Positions 8,223 through 16,411 of a stretch of 55,671 nucleotides of DNA are shown in pieces. Position numbers and translations under genes: made by a program. The stretch is from Bacillota bacterium. Its GTDB lineage: Bacteria > Bacillota > SHA-98 > UBA4971. The notes beneath the pieces were generated by a model. That model saw only the letters and a list, made by a program, of their open reading frames with translations. It searched no databases and had not been told where the DNA came from. The stretch is from positions 1 through 55,671 of the forward strand of contig DUVA01000048.1 in NCBI GenBank assembly GCA_012841305.1, read 5' to 3'. Numbering within the stretch: the first letter of the stretch is position 1; every line of letters starts with the position of its first letter.

Positions 8223-8292
8223 GTGGTCGAAAACAGACCGCTTATCGGCTCTTTACTGCAGAAAACCCAAAAGGTGGTTGAGAATCGACCAT
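8223..8292. repeat. Pair of 19-bp palindromes (GTGGTC subfamily)
   Basis: GTGGTCGAAAACAGACCGC (8223-8241) and GTGGTTGAGAATCGACCAT (8274-8292) are both 19 bp and match the subfamily that fills array 3 at 52122-52574. Confidence 0.7.
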
Positions 8293-8310
8293 GTTCGTGT
8301 TAACCGGCGT

Positions 8311-8347
8311 GATCCCAGGCGGGGACTATTTGGCGCTGCTCTTTAGT
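8311..8347 (+). repeat. Short dispersed segment shared with 42552-42591
   Basis: GGCGGGGACTATTTGGCGCT corresponds to GGTGGGGGCTATTTGACGCT in the other copy; both end in TTTAGT and both lie just downstream of 19-bp palindromes. It is probably a tail of the same repeat system. Confidence 0.55.
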
Positions 8348-8472
8348 CGGCTCAAGCTTGATCTTAACTGAGATCTGCACTGTTTACCCTCTCTCGGAAG
8401 TCTTTTGCCTTGCGATTTGCGGCATGCCTTCCTTAGATTAGGAGGGCGTGTTCTTTATTATAAAGAGCCTTC

Positions 8473-8499
8473 ACCTTTTCTCGTCCACCTCATAGTATG
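8473..8499 (+). promoter_or_regulatory. Sigma-K-like promoter for yabG
   Basis: AC (8473-8474), a 16-base spacer, then CATAGTATG (8491-8499) fits the mother-cell sigma-K pattern AC-N16/17-CATANNNTA with one mismatch. yabG is sigma-K dependent in Bacillus subtilis, which supports the call. Confidence 0.55.
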
Positions 8500-8535
8500 T
8501 CATATCATGGACTTGATCCCTTTGGAGGGGAGAGC

Positions 8536-9426
8536 GTGGGCGAGATAAAAATCGGAGATAAGGTGGCGCGGAGATCTTACGGGTCAGACGTAATCTTCGT
8601 GGTCCTAAAGATAGTTACGGCTCGAGTGAAGGTTGCAAGGGTTCTTCTGCGAGGCTTGAATATGAGGCTCATGGCAGACGCCCCCGTTGATGACCTTGTG
8701 ACTATTCGTAATGAAGAGGTGGAATCATCATTTCAGAATCTTCACCAAGAGACACGGCAACTGGTGGAGAAGGTATTTCTAAGGCGCATGGCAGAGGATT
8801 TCAGCATAGATTATCGAGGGCGTGATGACGCAATTCTGCCTTCGGGCATTGATTATCGTCATTTCCCGGGAAAAGTCCTTCATCTTGACGGGGACGGGGA
8901 CTACCTGAAGCATTGCCTGAAGTACTACCAAGAACTTGGCGTGCCTGCTGTAGGATATCATGTCTCGGAAGAGGCACAGCCGTCGAAGGTTGCAGCACTT
9001 TTCAGAGAGCACCTTCCGGACATTTTGGTAATTACAGGCCATGACGGATTTATCGCGCGTGTAGGCGATAAGCTAAACCTGGACAGCTACAGAACATCAA
9101 GGTACTTTGTGGAAGCAGTAAAGAAGGCCCGACAGGTACAGCCTGACAAGGATTCTCTCGTGATCATTGCCGGGGCATGCCAGTCATATTATGAAGCTTT
9201 GATAGATGCGGGAGCAAATTTCGCGAGCTCCCCGCAAAGAATATTCATTCATTGCGCTGACCCGCTACTTGTCGCGGAGAAGATATCCCATACCCCATTT
9301 GATACCATTGTTCATGTGAACCAGGTAGCTGAAAACATAATCAGCGGGCTGAACGGAATCGGCGGCATAGAAACCAGAGGGAAGTTGCGTCTCAGCTTAC
9401 CGAATACAGTGTCAAATCACAAGTGA
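8536..9426 (+). CDS. yabG: Sporulation-specific protease YabG
   Basis: The protein has 296 residues from GTG 8536, 7 bases after GGAGGGG; the in-frame ATG at 8497 lies within the predicted promoter. YabG is a cysteine protease made in the mother cell that trims coat and germination proteins (SafA and SpoIVA in Bacillus, SipL and CspBA in Clostridioides difficile). The sequence matches the family throughout: KIGDKVARRSYGSDVIF at the start, then GKVLHLDGDGDYL, DILVITGHDGF, IIAGACQSYYEALIDAGANFASSP with conserved Cys/His residues, and IDP-type HCADPLLVAEKI. It stands between rsmA and veg as in Bacillus. SipL-type proteins, known YabG substrates in C. difficile, are encoded a few kilobases away. 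Confidence 0.94.
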   Translation: MGEIKIGDKVARRSYGSDVIFVVLKIVTARVKVARVLLRGLNMRLMADAPVDDLVTIRNEEVESSFQNLHQETRQLVEKVFLRRMAEDFSIDYRGRDDAILPSGIDYRHFPGKVLHLDGDGDYLKHCLKYYQELGVPAVGYHVSEEAQPSKVAALFREHLPDILVITGHDGFIARVGDKLNLDSYRTSRYFVEAVKKARQVQPDKDSLVIIAGACQSYYEALIDAGANFASSPQRIFIHCADPLLVAEKISHTPFDTIVHVNQVAENIISGLNGIGGIETRGKLRLSLPNTVSNHK

Positions 9427-9540
9427 CTTGTTTTGTGGAGAAGGCGAGAGAGTTCTTTAGCAATCTTTAGATCGAGAGATGTAGATCACAATTTTTAAGG
9501 GCTATGAGGCTTGTCTACTCAATACATATGAAATACCCTA

Positions 9541-9569
9541 TTGACATGATACCGGCATGTTGTTATACT
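9541..9569 (+). promoter_or_regulatory. Sigma-A promoter P1 of veg
   Basis: TTGACA (9541-9546), 17-base spacer, TATACT (9564-9569). The -35 is consensus and the -10 has one mismatch. Confidence 0.8.
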
Positions 9570-9581
9570 TATTCCTTTTCC

Positions 9582-9610
9582 TTGACATAAAACCGGAGGC
9601 GTGCTAGAAT
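9582..9610 (+). promoter_or_regulatory. Sigma-A promoter P2 of veg
   Basis: TTGACA (9582-9587), 17-base spacer, TAGAAT (9605-9610), 34 bases before the veg start codon. Together with P1 it forms a tandem pair of strong vegetative promoters. Confidence 0.78.
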
Positions 9611-9644
9611 TAGTTAGGTATGGCCCGCCGAGGAAGGTGGTAAA

Positions 9645-9920
9645 ATGGCAGGCAGAAATGCCCTCGAAATCATTAAGCGAGATCTTGAGCCATTTGTCGG
9701 TAAGAAGGTCATGGTCAGGGCAAATCAGGGACGCAGGAAGGTCTTTGAAACTGAAGGGATTCTTGAGAACACATACCCCAGACTATTTGTGGTAAAGTTG
9801 TCTGATAAACCGGGATTAGTGAAACGAGTCTCCTATACCTACGCCGATGTTTTGACTGAAACAGTAAAACTGTCTGTTCGGTGTAGGGATGAGGAGAAGA
9901 GAATCGGCTGCGCGGGCTAG
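9645..9920 (+). CDS. veg: Veg family protein
   Basis: The protein has 91 residues from ATG 9645, preceded by GGAAGGTGG. The family is recognisable from ALEIIKRDLEPFVGKKVMV, then GRRKVFETEGILENTYPRLF and RVSYTYADVLTETVKL. In Bacillus subtilis Veg is small, abundant and made from one of the strongest vegetative promoters, and stimulates biofilm gene expression. The fold is SH3-like and the biochemical action is unsettled. Two near-consensus sigma-A promoters lie directly upstream, consistent with high constitutive expression. An ATG or GTG further upstream (9601) would place the second promoter inside the coding region and is rejected. Confidence 0.95.
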   Translation: MAGRNALEIIKRDLEPFVGKKVMVRANQGRRKVFETEGILENTYPRLFVVKLSDKPGLVKRVSYTYADVLTETVKLSVRCRDEEKRIGCAG

Positions 9921-9946
9921 AACCGGAATAAGTCTTTAATTTGAGT

Positions 9947-9980
9947 AACGGGCAGGGTAGTATTTATGACCTTGCCCGTT
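9947..9980 (+). terminator. veg terminator
   Basis: AACGGGCAGGG (9947-9957) pairs with CCTTGCCCGTT (9970-9980) with one G-T pair across a 12-base loop. The following T-tract is weak. Confidence 0.7.
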
Positions 9981-9983
9981 CTT

Positions 9984-10009
9984 GTGTACACAGGGCTCTC
10001 TGTGTACAC
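9984..10009 (+). terminator. Second perfect hairpin after veg
   Basis: GTGTACACAG (9984-9993) pairs perfectly with CTGTGTACAC (10000-10009), followed by GCAGGTTTTCTTCC. It is either a back-up terminator or an operator-like palindrome. Confidence 0.6.
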
Positions 10010-10225
10010 GCAGGTTTTCTTCCCCTTTCTTCTTACTTGAACAGGCCGTAAGGCCCCTAGCTACAGCGTGGGGACATAAGGCGTACAGCTCGACAATTCC
10101 CTCTGATGCAGGTTTCATGAGTCCTCCCACCCTGCTAGACGCTGCATTGGATGATTTTCCCTATTGAAATCTCATGGAGAACTCTCTAACATTAAAAGTA
10201 AGAGGAACCAAGGGGAGGGTTACAC

Positions 10226-11008
10226 ATGAATAGACGAATTACTATGGCAGTGATGATTGCAGCTGCACTTGTGGTAGCGCTTATCATGCCTACTTACGCC
10301 TCTGCAGCTACAACGTACTACTCAAGCTCCGGAAGTTCCGGTTATCAGTATCCTGGCAGCAATTACTACTCAAGCGGTTCAGGATCAACCTATTACTACA
10401 ACAGTAACTCATCAGGGGGATCTACCTACTACTACAGCGGAAGGTCGTACTCGAATTCCGGTAGTAAGACTTATTACTACAACTCAGGCAACACCTGGTA
10501 TTATGGCGGTGGTTCGTACACGCCTTCCAGGCCTACTCCGACCCCAACTCCTCAACCGACTCCCACGCCTGAGCCAAACCCGGAACCCACACCTCAACCG
10601 GAGCCCACTCCTACACCGGGGCTCACCGCTGACGAGCAGAGGATGGTGGATTTGATTAATCAGGAAAGAGCAAAAGCAGGGCTTGCACCTCTCACTGTTG
10701 ACTTGAGGCTGGTTGACCTGGCCCGCAAGAAGAGTCAGGATATGATTACGAACAACTATTTCAGCCACACATCCCCGACTTACGGTGATCCTTTCAAGAT
10801 GATGACCGCAGCAGGGATCAGCTATCGAACTGCAGGTGAGAACTTAGCAGGGGCCAGAACCGTGGATCAAGCGCATTCAGCTCTTATGAATAGCGCAGGG
10901 CACCGTCAGAACATCCTTAGCCCGTCATACAACAAGGTTGGTGTAGGGATCGCTACCGGAGGTCCTTACGGCAGCATGTATACCCAGCTATTCATCGGCA
11001 CATGGTAA
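10226..11008 (+). CDS. Secreted CAP-domain (SCP-like) protein with Tyr/Ser/Gly-rich region
   Basis: The protein has 260 residues from ATG 10226, after GGGGAGGG. Residues 1-28 are a signal peptide (hydrophobic, ending TYASA). Residues 30-98 are low complexity, made of repeated SSGSTYYY-like and YYYNS-like words. A Pro/Thr/Glu linker of the PTPTPQPTP type follows (about 99-132). The C-terminal ~125 residues are a CAP domain of the bacterial YkwD type: MVDLINQERAKAGLAPL, the His-containing YFSHTSP, GENLA, and the second His in SAGHRQNIL. Bacterial CAP proteins are secreted and their activity is poorly defined; several are spore-associated. The Tyr-rich region could stick to or cross-link with a surface layer, which is inference. 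Confidence 0.88.
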   Translation: MNRRITMAVMIAAALVVALIMPTYASAATTYYSSSGSSGYQYPGSNYYSSGSGSTYYYNSNSSGGSTYYYSGRSYSNSGSKTYYYNSGNTWYYGGGSYTPSRPTPTPTPQPTPTPEPNPEPTPQPEPTPTPGLTADEQRMVDLINQERAKAGLAPLTVDLRLVDLARKKSQDMITNNYFSHTSPTYGDPFKMMTAAGISYRTAGENLAGARTVDQAHSALMNSAGHRQNILSPSYNKVGVGIATGGPYGSMYTQLFIGTW

Positions 11009-11072
11009 ACACTTGGCAAAGCCGTTGATTCCTAGAGGCTGATCGATTACAAACAGATATGCTAAGCCATGG

Positions 11073-11111
11073 GACAGGCCTCCTTGTCCACCAGGGATGA
11101 GGAGGCCTGTC
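11073..11111. terminator. Shared hairpin between convergent CAP gene and cwlD
   Basis: GACAGGCCTCC (11073-11083) and GGAGGCCTGTC (11101-11111) form an 11-bp perfect stem with a 17-base loop. It ends next to the cwlD stop codon and can serve both converging genes, although neither side has a long T-tract. Confidence 0.65.
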
Positions 11112-11831
11112 TTATGAGCCTTCAAAGAAAGACAAGAGGCCACGGAAAATGGCTTCAGCCAGACGTCCTCTATGAGAAGGAGTGAGAAGCAGTTCCTTCT
11201 CCGCGGGGCTGGAAATGAACCCGACTTCCACAATAACGGCAGGGAGGTTTGCAGCATTTAACACATAATAATCGCCCTCCAGCACAGACTGGCCGCGGAA
11301 AGGGGCGACGTCCTTTATCGCTTGTTGGATACAAGTTGCCAAGCGCTTGCTTTCAGGCTTGTTCTTGCTATAGAAAACAATTGCCCCCGAGGTAGACTTA
11401 GAACCGATTTTATTCACATGTATACTGACAAATACATCTGAATTAGTGCGATGTGCGATATGGATTCGCGCAGCCAAATCCTGCCTGTGCCTGGTTTTCT
11501 CTTCAGGCCACAGAGGGCTCATCTCCCAGTCCCCATGCCTGGTTAAGATAGGGACAGCCCTTGCCCTGGCCAGCAGGTAGCACACATCTCTGGCTATCTC
11601 CAGCACAATGTCTTTCTCAAGAATACCTTCACTGTCGTGGGAGCCGGGGTCAATACCGCCATGCCCTGGGTCGACTGTTATAACTTTGCCTACCATCGCA
11701 GGGTGAAGGGGCGCCAAGGCAGGTATTGTTCTTCCTGTGGTAAGAACAAGCAATAACAGAACTGAGGTTCCAAGAAGGAGACCAATCGTGCCTCTGCCCG
11801 TTGCAACGACTACTAGGATTTTCTTTCTCAT
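11112..11831 (-). CDS. cwlD: N-acetylmuramoyl-L-alanine amidase CwlD (spore cortex maturation)
   Basis: The protein has 239 residues; ATG 11831 follows AGGAGGTG by 6 bases. A membrane anchor (about 5-31) precedes an Amidase_3 domain. The zinc ligands are visible: His57 in DPGHGGIDPGS, Glu72 in the LEKDI segment, and the His in SIHVN; the catalytic Glu is in IVEVGFISSPAE. CwlD removes the stem peptide from muramic acid so that PdaA can make the muramic-delta-lactam recognised by germination lytic enzymes. Length and membrane anchor match CwlD better than vegetative amidases. It is transcribed towards the CAP-domain gene and is next to the SPOCS cluster. Confidence 0.92.
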   Translation of the reverse strand: MRKKILVVVATGRGTIGLLLGTSVLLLLVLTTGRTIPALAPLHPAMVGKVITVDPGHGGIDPGSHDSEGILEKDIVLEIARDVCYLLARARAVPILTRHGDWEMSPLWPEEKTRHRQDLAARIHIAHRTNSDVFVSIHVNKIGSKSTSGAIVFYSKNKPESKRLATCIQQAIKDVAPFRGQSVLEGDYYVLNAANLPAVIVEVGFISSPAEKELLLTPSHRGRLAEAIFRGLLSFFEGS

Positions 11832-11961
11832 GCAGGCACCTCCTACAGAGAACTATATTCTGATGAACCCTCGTTAATCCCTGAAGGATCGGACAGGACA
11901 ACAGGCGTGACGCCAGGAAGATACTTGCCCGCATGCAGTGGGCTCAAGGTCTTCTTAGAAC

Positions 11962-12014
11962 AGCAAAAGAAGCTGTCCCTTCATAGGCAAAAGAAGCTGT
12001 GCGTTCATAAGATA
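11962..12014 (+). promoter_or_regulatory. Tandem 25-bp repeat with sigma-K-like -10 before the first SPOCS gene
   Basis: GCAAAAGAAGCTGTCCCTTC, continuing ATAG, is followed directly by GCAAAAGAAGCTGTGCGTTC, continuing ATAAG. The second copy ends in CATAAGATA (12006-12014), which fits the sigma-K -10 pattern CATANNNTA, 47 bases before the ribosome site. No AC pair lies at the usual -35 distance, so the promoter call is weaker than for other genes of the cluster. Confidence 0.45.
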
Positions 12015-12069
12015 GTGTAAGATCCTACGCTTGCCTTCTAAGTTTGTGATATTCGAGGGGGATAAGCTT

Positions 12070-14043
12070 ATGGCATATGCATCTCATAGGTGTTGTTCTG
12101 ATGTAACTCATAGATCCTGTTCCGAGATGACTCTTACGTTGCCTATTCCGGCAATCAAGATAAAGGAGATCCGTGCTCACGTTGACAGCGTTACGACACA
12201 TGTAATTCCAGGTAAGGTGATAGTCCAAGGGACGCTTCAGAAGCAAGTGTTCTTTGTAGGGGAAGACAACATTGTCCATCACTTCCCTGAACAAGCGCGT
12301 TTCTCGGCTTTGATTGAGATACCCGCGGTTGTGCCGGGCCCTGAGGTGGTGGTGCAGGCTCATCCTAGGGTATTCAATATTATTGCTACCTTGAGCCCTG
12401 ACGGCACTCAAATAACGCAAAAGGTCATTATCGATGTGGACGTGACCGTCACCCAGTTTGCTCAGGTGCCCCTTGAGGAAGACCCTGAGGGGCCCAGTGT
12501 CCTGACAGAAGAAGTGATAGGAGAAGACACAGGCCAGATTCTTGAATCAGGGACTGTGACTTTGGTTACGCCTGCAGTCAAGGTAACTGACATCCGCGTA
12601 AATCCTGAGATTACTCAGGTTACGGTAAAAGAAGACAAAGTAGTGGTCCAAGGGAATATTCTAAAACAGATCTTCTTCATTGATCTTGATCAGGTAGGCC
12701 GCCATCAAGCTGTCGTGGTACCGTTCGCGATAATGATAGATATCCCCGGCGCACAGCCGGGCATGAATGTCCAGGCGCGTGCTACTGTAGCAGACGTGAA
12801 TTTCACCTTGGATCCGACAGGCGCTTTTGTCAGTCAGGAAGTGGTCCTTGACGTATTCGCAAAGGTCACTCAGACCGTTGAGGTATCACTGGCGTTAGGC
12901 GACGACTTGACTATCAAGACTGAGCAGGTAATTGCCTCTGCTTCAACTCAGATAATGGAAGAAGTCACTGTTGTTTTGGCGCAACCCGCCATCAAGATCA
13001 AGGACATAGAGCTGGTTGTACAGGATGCCAGAGGCCGTACAATTGCAGATAAAGTCATCATACAGGGCGTCTTCGTAAAAGACGTGTATTACATTAACGA
13101 AGACGATGTGGAGGTCCTGGAGTCCTTCACTATTCCCTTCAGCACTTTCATACCGGCACCAGGGGTTACGCCCGGGCTTAACGTTTTTGTCCTCGCACAG
13201 GCTTTACCGGTAGTATTTGATCCTTCGCAGACCGGAACGGAGATAACAGAGAAGGATCTTGCAGAGATTGAGGCCATCATTACAGAGACAGTGAAAATCG
13301 AAGTTGAAGAGGATCCCACCGGTACCCTGTTCAAGGTCCAGAAAGTGATCGGAGAAGGTACAGCACAGGTTTGCGCTGAAGGAATACCCGTGCCTGTGCT
13401 TCCCATTACCATAGAATTTGAAAGAATACGTGTGGGAGAGGCGGTAGAGGCTGAGAAGCAGCTGCTCGTAGAGAACTCAATTTGCCTGCCGTTCATCGCC
13501 AAAAAGATCAAGTCAGTAGAATCCACGGTTCAGAATGTGACCTTTGAGATCGTTGGGGAGCAGGTTCTTGTTGAAGGTGAAGTCAAAAAGGACGTATTTG
13601 TGGTCGGGCTTGATAACATAGTCCACCATATCCAAGAGATCGTCCCATTCAGCGGGTTTGTCGATGTGCCCGGAATTGTGGAAGGCGCAACAGTTACTGT
13701 GGATGTAGTAGTGGAGAGCCTTGTTCAGAACCTCATCTGTGGGGGAAGCAAGATTCAGCAACTGATAGTCTTACTTGTTACTGTCACATCAGCCGAAGAG
13801 AGAATCGTTCAAGTGGTGGTAAACGTGACAGGCCCCGGTGTTTTCCAAACCAAGACAAAGGTCCTTGTCGATGTTGTCGATGATGGTAACCCGAACCCTG
13901 TGCCGCTTGATGTGGTTACAGATCTTACCGGGCCCAACGTAGACACAGTTACGAAAGAGACGCTTCTCCTCGTAGTAATTGTGAACGGGACTGTTGGCCC
14001 TGTGCCTGTGTCTGTAGTAACGAACGCTACATTTAAGATTTAG
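12070..14043 (+). CDS. Four-repeat SPOCS (DUF3794) protein, SPOCS-1
   Basis: The protein has 657 residues from ATG 12070, 7 bases after GAGGGGGA; the in-frame ATG at 12031 has no ribosome site. It contains four SPOCS-type repeats (about 25-140, 165-275, 300-415 and 465-580) and a further beta-rich tail. Each repeat begins with an AIKIKEI-like strand, then a KVIVQGTLQKQVFFV-like hairpin, and ends in a long QKVIIDVDVTVTQ-like strand. Repeats 1 and 4 share a VHH motif. SPOCS domains occur in SipL, which binds SpoIVA at the forespore surface. There is no LysM and no signal peptide, consistent with a mother-cell cytosol or coat location. A structural coat role is inference from the family and from the LysM-bearing paralogues downstream. 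Confidence 0.85.
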   Translation: MAYASHRCCSDVTHRSCSEMTLTLPIPAIKIKEIRAHVDSVTTHVIPGKVIVQGTLQKQVFFVGEDNIVHHFPEQARFSALIEIPAVVPGPEVVVQAHPRVFNIIATLSPDGTQITQKVIIDVDVTVTQFAQVPLEEDPEGPSVLTEEVIGEDTGQILESGTVTLVTPAVKVTDIRVNPEITQVTVKEDKVVVQGNILKQIFFIDLDQVGRHQAVVVPFAIMIDIPGAQPGMNVQARATVADVNFTLDPTGAFVSQEVVLDVFAKVTQTVEVSLALGDDLTIKTEQVIASASTQIMEEVTVVLAQPAIKIKDIELVVQDARGRTIADKVIIQGVFVKDVYYINEDDVEVLESFTIPFSTFIPAPGVTPGLNVFVLAQALPVVFDPSQTGTEITEKDLAEIEAIITETVKIEVEEDPTGTLFKVQKVIGEGTAQVCAEGIPVPVLPITIEFERIRVGEAVEAEKQLLVENSICLPFIAKKIKSVESTVQNVTFEIVGEQVLVEGEVKKDVFVVGLDNIVHHIQEIVPFSGFVDVPGIVEGATVTVDVVVESLVQNLICGGSKIQQLIVLLVTVTSAEERIVQVVVNVTGPGVFQTKTKVLVDVVDDGNPNPVPLDVVTDLTGPNVDTVTKETLLLVVIVNGTVGPVPVSVVTNATFKI

Positions 14044-14061
14044 TCTGGGCTTTAGCGCATC

Positions 14062-14089
14062 ACATTTTTAGGTAGATTTCAATACGATA
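14062..14089 (+). promoter_or_regulatory. Sigma-K-like promoter of SPOCS-2
   Basis: AC (14062-14063), a 17-base spacer, then AATACGATA (14081-14089), one mismatch from CATANNNTA. It lies 35 bases before the start codon. Confidence 0.45.
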
Positions 14090-14123
14090 TAGGGAAGAAA
14101 GGCTCAGAGGGGGACTGACCGAT

Positions 14124-16202
14124 ATGTTCATAGGGCTATGGCAATCAGGCGTAATTGTGGCTGCTATTGCCCTTGTCCTCCTGGGACTTTTGCTGATACC
14201 GCGTCGCAGGCGCATGGTTGAAACACTTCTTGGCGTCGATTATCCTGATGATGACAATGGCCTAGAACTATCATTAGGGCACAGCAATCCTCAGCCGGCA
14301 TTAGCACAACATATAGGTGAAGTAGCTTTTGCGGTTGACTGCGACCTTTTGGAGGACGGCGGAGGGGCGGAGGTCAACCAAGAGACAGTATGCTCCGAAG
14401 CTGTCCAGGCCAAAAGGAATCTCATGCTGCGTGCCCCTGGTTCGTGGCATGCCGGAAATGCCACACCTGCACCCACATGCACTTCTGAACCGGCGATCAC
14501 AATCACATTCCAACCTTCTTCAAGCGAAATTCACATGGATCTGCCCAGCGAAATAACTCTCAGGGCGGAATCTTTCGATAGTCTAGGCCAGATTATGTGC
14601 TGTCAGAGTGAATCTAACTTTTTGCCGGAAGCTCCCTGTACTTCGTCAGAAGATCATGACGACGCCAGGTTAGGGTTTCTGTATCCTATCTCTCATGATC
14701 GGGAAGAGGATGCAGAGGAACAAGAACATGTACCTGTCCAACATCAGTCTCAGGCGACAGAGGGCCCAAGGGAGGCGCGACCCGTATTTCTTAATCGTTT
14801 GATGGAAAGCCCATTCAGGCTTAGGGAAGGAGGCTCGCATATGCTGAATATCGAGAAGTACAGTCAGGTTCAAACAGCGTGTCTTAAGGTGGAAAGGGTT
14901 GTAGGCCATGGTTCAAAGCAGGTCCTTTTGGAGGAGACAAACACTATACCCGGGATCAAGATAGTGGAAATCATTCCTACGCTCATCAATATTCGTTCCA
15001 TAGTAAAGGACGGCAAAGTCATTATCCAAGGCACTGTCCACAAGCAGATATTCTACATTGGTACTGACGAACTGGAACATCACCTTGCAGAGGATATGGA
15101 TTTCAGTGAGCTTGTTGATATCGAGCCGTTGAATCCTATGTGTCCGGTGCGAGAAGGCATGAATCAGCAGGACTTCTCTGTAATTGAGAACAGCGTGTTT
15201 GAGTTTGACCCGGATACCGGCGCTTTGACGCAGAAGATCATCCTTAGATTGTGTGTGAAGGTAACTGAAACAGAACAACTTGAGGTGGGGGTTGGTTGTC
15301 AGGGCACGCTGATCAAGGCTGCTGTTGTAGTCGGTGAAGGCACAAAGCAGAAGTTCATTGAGGAGACGAAAGTCATTCCTGCAATTAAGGTCATTGAAAT
15401 CGTCCCACGAATATCTCAGATCAGGCACACAGTCAAGAACGGAAAAGTCCTGGTCCAAGGTATCGTTCATAAGCAGATATTCTACGTAGGTACAGACGAC
15501 CTAGTTCATCACCTGGCAGAAGACATTCCATTCAGTGATCTTGTGATAGTGCCATACGCATGTGAGGGAATGAACTCTCAAGACCATTCCTTCGTAGATA
15601 ACCTTGTGTTTGAATTCGACCCTGCTACCGGTGCTCTCACTCAAAAGATTATCCTTGCCCTGTCCGTGAAGGTTACGGAGACATGCGGGGTGCCGGTGAT
15701 TGAAGGAACCGCGGGAACGCTTATCAGCGCTAACCAAATCATTGGGATGGGATGCGCCGAGAAGCTGGTTGAGGAGACAAAGACCCTGACAGCCATTAAA
15801 ATCGTAGATATCGATGCCAGGATCAGTGAAATAACGTCCATAGTCAAGAACGGCAAAGTCATAGTGCAAGGGACTGTCCACAAGCAGATATTCTATGTCG
15901 GTACAGACGACCTTGTCCATCATCTTGCAGAGGATCTGCCTTTTAGCGAAATGATAGAGATACCCCCGATAAATCCGGAATTCCCTGTGGAGGAAGGCAT
16001 GGATCAACAGGATCACTCATTTATTGAGAATATCGTATGGGAATTCGACCCTGCCACAGGCGAGCTTACGGAGAAGGTTATCATCGGCATACAGGTAGTA
16101 GTGACGAATCATATTCAAATACCGGTAGTGGTCATTGGCGGCTGTCCCGGCAACGACCTTTGGCCGATCAAGGAGGGTTGTCCAGCCGATACCGTCAAGT
16201 AA
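14124..16202 (+). CDS. Membrane-anchored three-repeat SPOCS protein, SPOCS-2
   Basis: The full frame encodes 692 residues from ATG 14124, after AGAGGGGGA. One transmembrane helix (about 8-27) is followed by a basic RRRRR stretch, a low-complexity acidic linker to about residue 235, and three SPOCS repeats (about 250-690). The repeats are closely alike, each with a V.GKVI.QGTVHKQIFYVGTD core and an HHLAED motif, so they arose by recent internal duplication at roughly 410-430-bp steps. A perfect AAGGAGG (14827-14833) stands 7 bases before an in-frame ATG at 14841, exactly where the repeat part begins, so a 453-residue soluble form may also be made. If so, the gene yields both a membrane-bound and a free SPOCS protein. 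Confidence 0.82.
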   Translation: MFIGLWQSGVIVAAIALVLLGLLLIPRRRRMVETLLGVDYPDDDNGLELSLGHSNPQPALAQHIGEVAFAVDCDLLEDGGGAEVNQETVCSEAVQAKRNLMLRAPGSWHAGNATPAPTCTSEPAITITFQPSSSEIHMDLPSEITLRAESFDSLGQIMCCQSESNFLPEAPCTSSEDHDDARLGFLYPISHDREEDAEEQEHVPVQHQSQATEGPREARPVFLNRLMESPFRLREGGSHMLNIEKYSQVQTACLKVERVVGHGSKQVLLEETNTIPGIKIVEIIPTLINIRSIVKDGKVIIQGTVHKQIFYIGTDELEHHLAEDMDFSELVDIEPLNPMCPVREGMNQQDFSVIENSVFEFDPDTGALTQKIILRLCVKVTETEQLEVGVGCQGTLIKAAVVVGEGTKQKFIEETKVIPAIKVIEIVPRISQIRHTVKNGKVLVQGIVHKQIFYVGTDDLVHHLAEDIPFSDLVIVPYACEGMNSQDHSFVDNLVFEFDPATGALTQKIILALSVKVTETCGVPVIEGTAGTLISANQIIGMGCAEKLVEETKTLTAIKIVDIDARISEITSIVKNGKVIVQGTVHKQIFYVGTDDLVHHLAEDLPFSEMIEIPPINPEFPVEEGMDQQDHSFIENIVWEFDPATGELTEKVIIGIQVVVTNHIQIPVVVIGGCPGNDLWPIKEGCPADTVK
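14827..14843 (+). promoter_or_regulatory. Strong internal ribosome binding site and start in SPOCS-2
   Basis: AAGGAGG at 14827-14833, then 7 bases, then ATG 14841 in frame with the SPOCS-2 gene. The site separates the membrane/linker part from the SPOCS repeats. Confidence 0.6.
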
Positions 16203-16254
16203 GCACATGAGGCTTCGTCCTGGATGACTCCTTAGTACTGGTGCCAGCCTACAG

Positions 16255-16287
16255 GGGGATTGCCGGTGATTTCATCCGGCAGTCCCC
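16255..16287 (+). terminator. Terminator after SPOCS-2
   Basis: GGGGATTGCCGG (16255-16266) pairs with CCGGCAGTCCCC (16276-16287), with one wobble, across a 9-base loop. A pyrimidine-rich CCCTCCTTTTCTCC follows 10 bases later. Confidence 0.65.
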
Positions 16288-16411
16288 GAATTAATGCCCT
16301 CCTTTTCTCCTCGGACACCAATTCATGACAGAATACCGGAAAACTCCTGTGAATAGGGATTCAGTACAGTGGGCCATACATACTTTGCGGCAGCCGGATA
16401 GGAGAAGAGAG

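Larger units (their letters stand above)
8065..8535. other. Intergenic region with two palindromes and a sigma-K-like promoter
   Basis: It holds two 19-bp palindromes (8223-8241, 8274-8292), a 37-base segment (8311-8347) that recurs at 42552-42591, and a sigma-K-like promoter (8473-8499) for yabG. No gene is visible. Confidence 0.6.
9921..10225. other. Intergenic region with two hairpins
   Basis: The region contains the veg terminator (9947-9980) and a second perfect hairpin (9984-10009) followed by a T-rich stretch. After 10030 nothing is recognised until the ribosome site GGGGAGGG at about 10212. Confidence 0.6.

Noticed and set aside
12031-12069. Upstream in-frame start of SPOCS-1
   Set aside because: It has no ribosome site, whereas ATG 12070 has GAGGGGGA at good distance and the leader region carries the promoter-like element.
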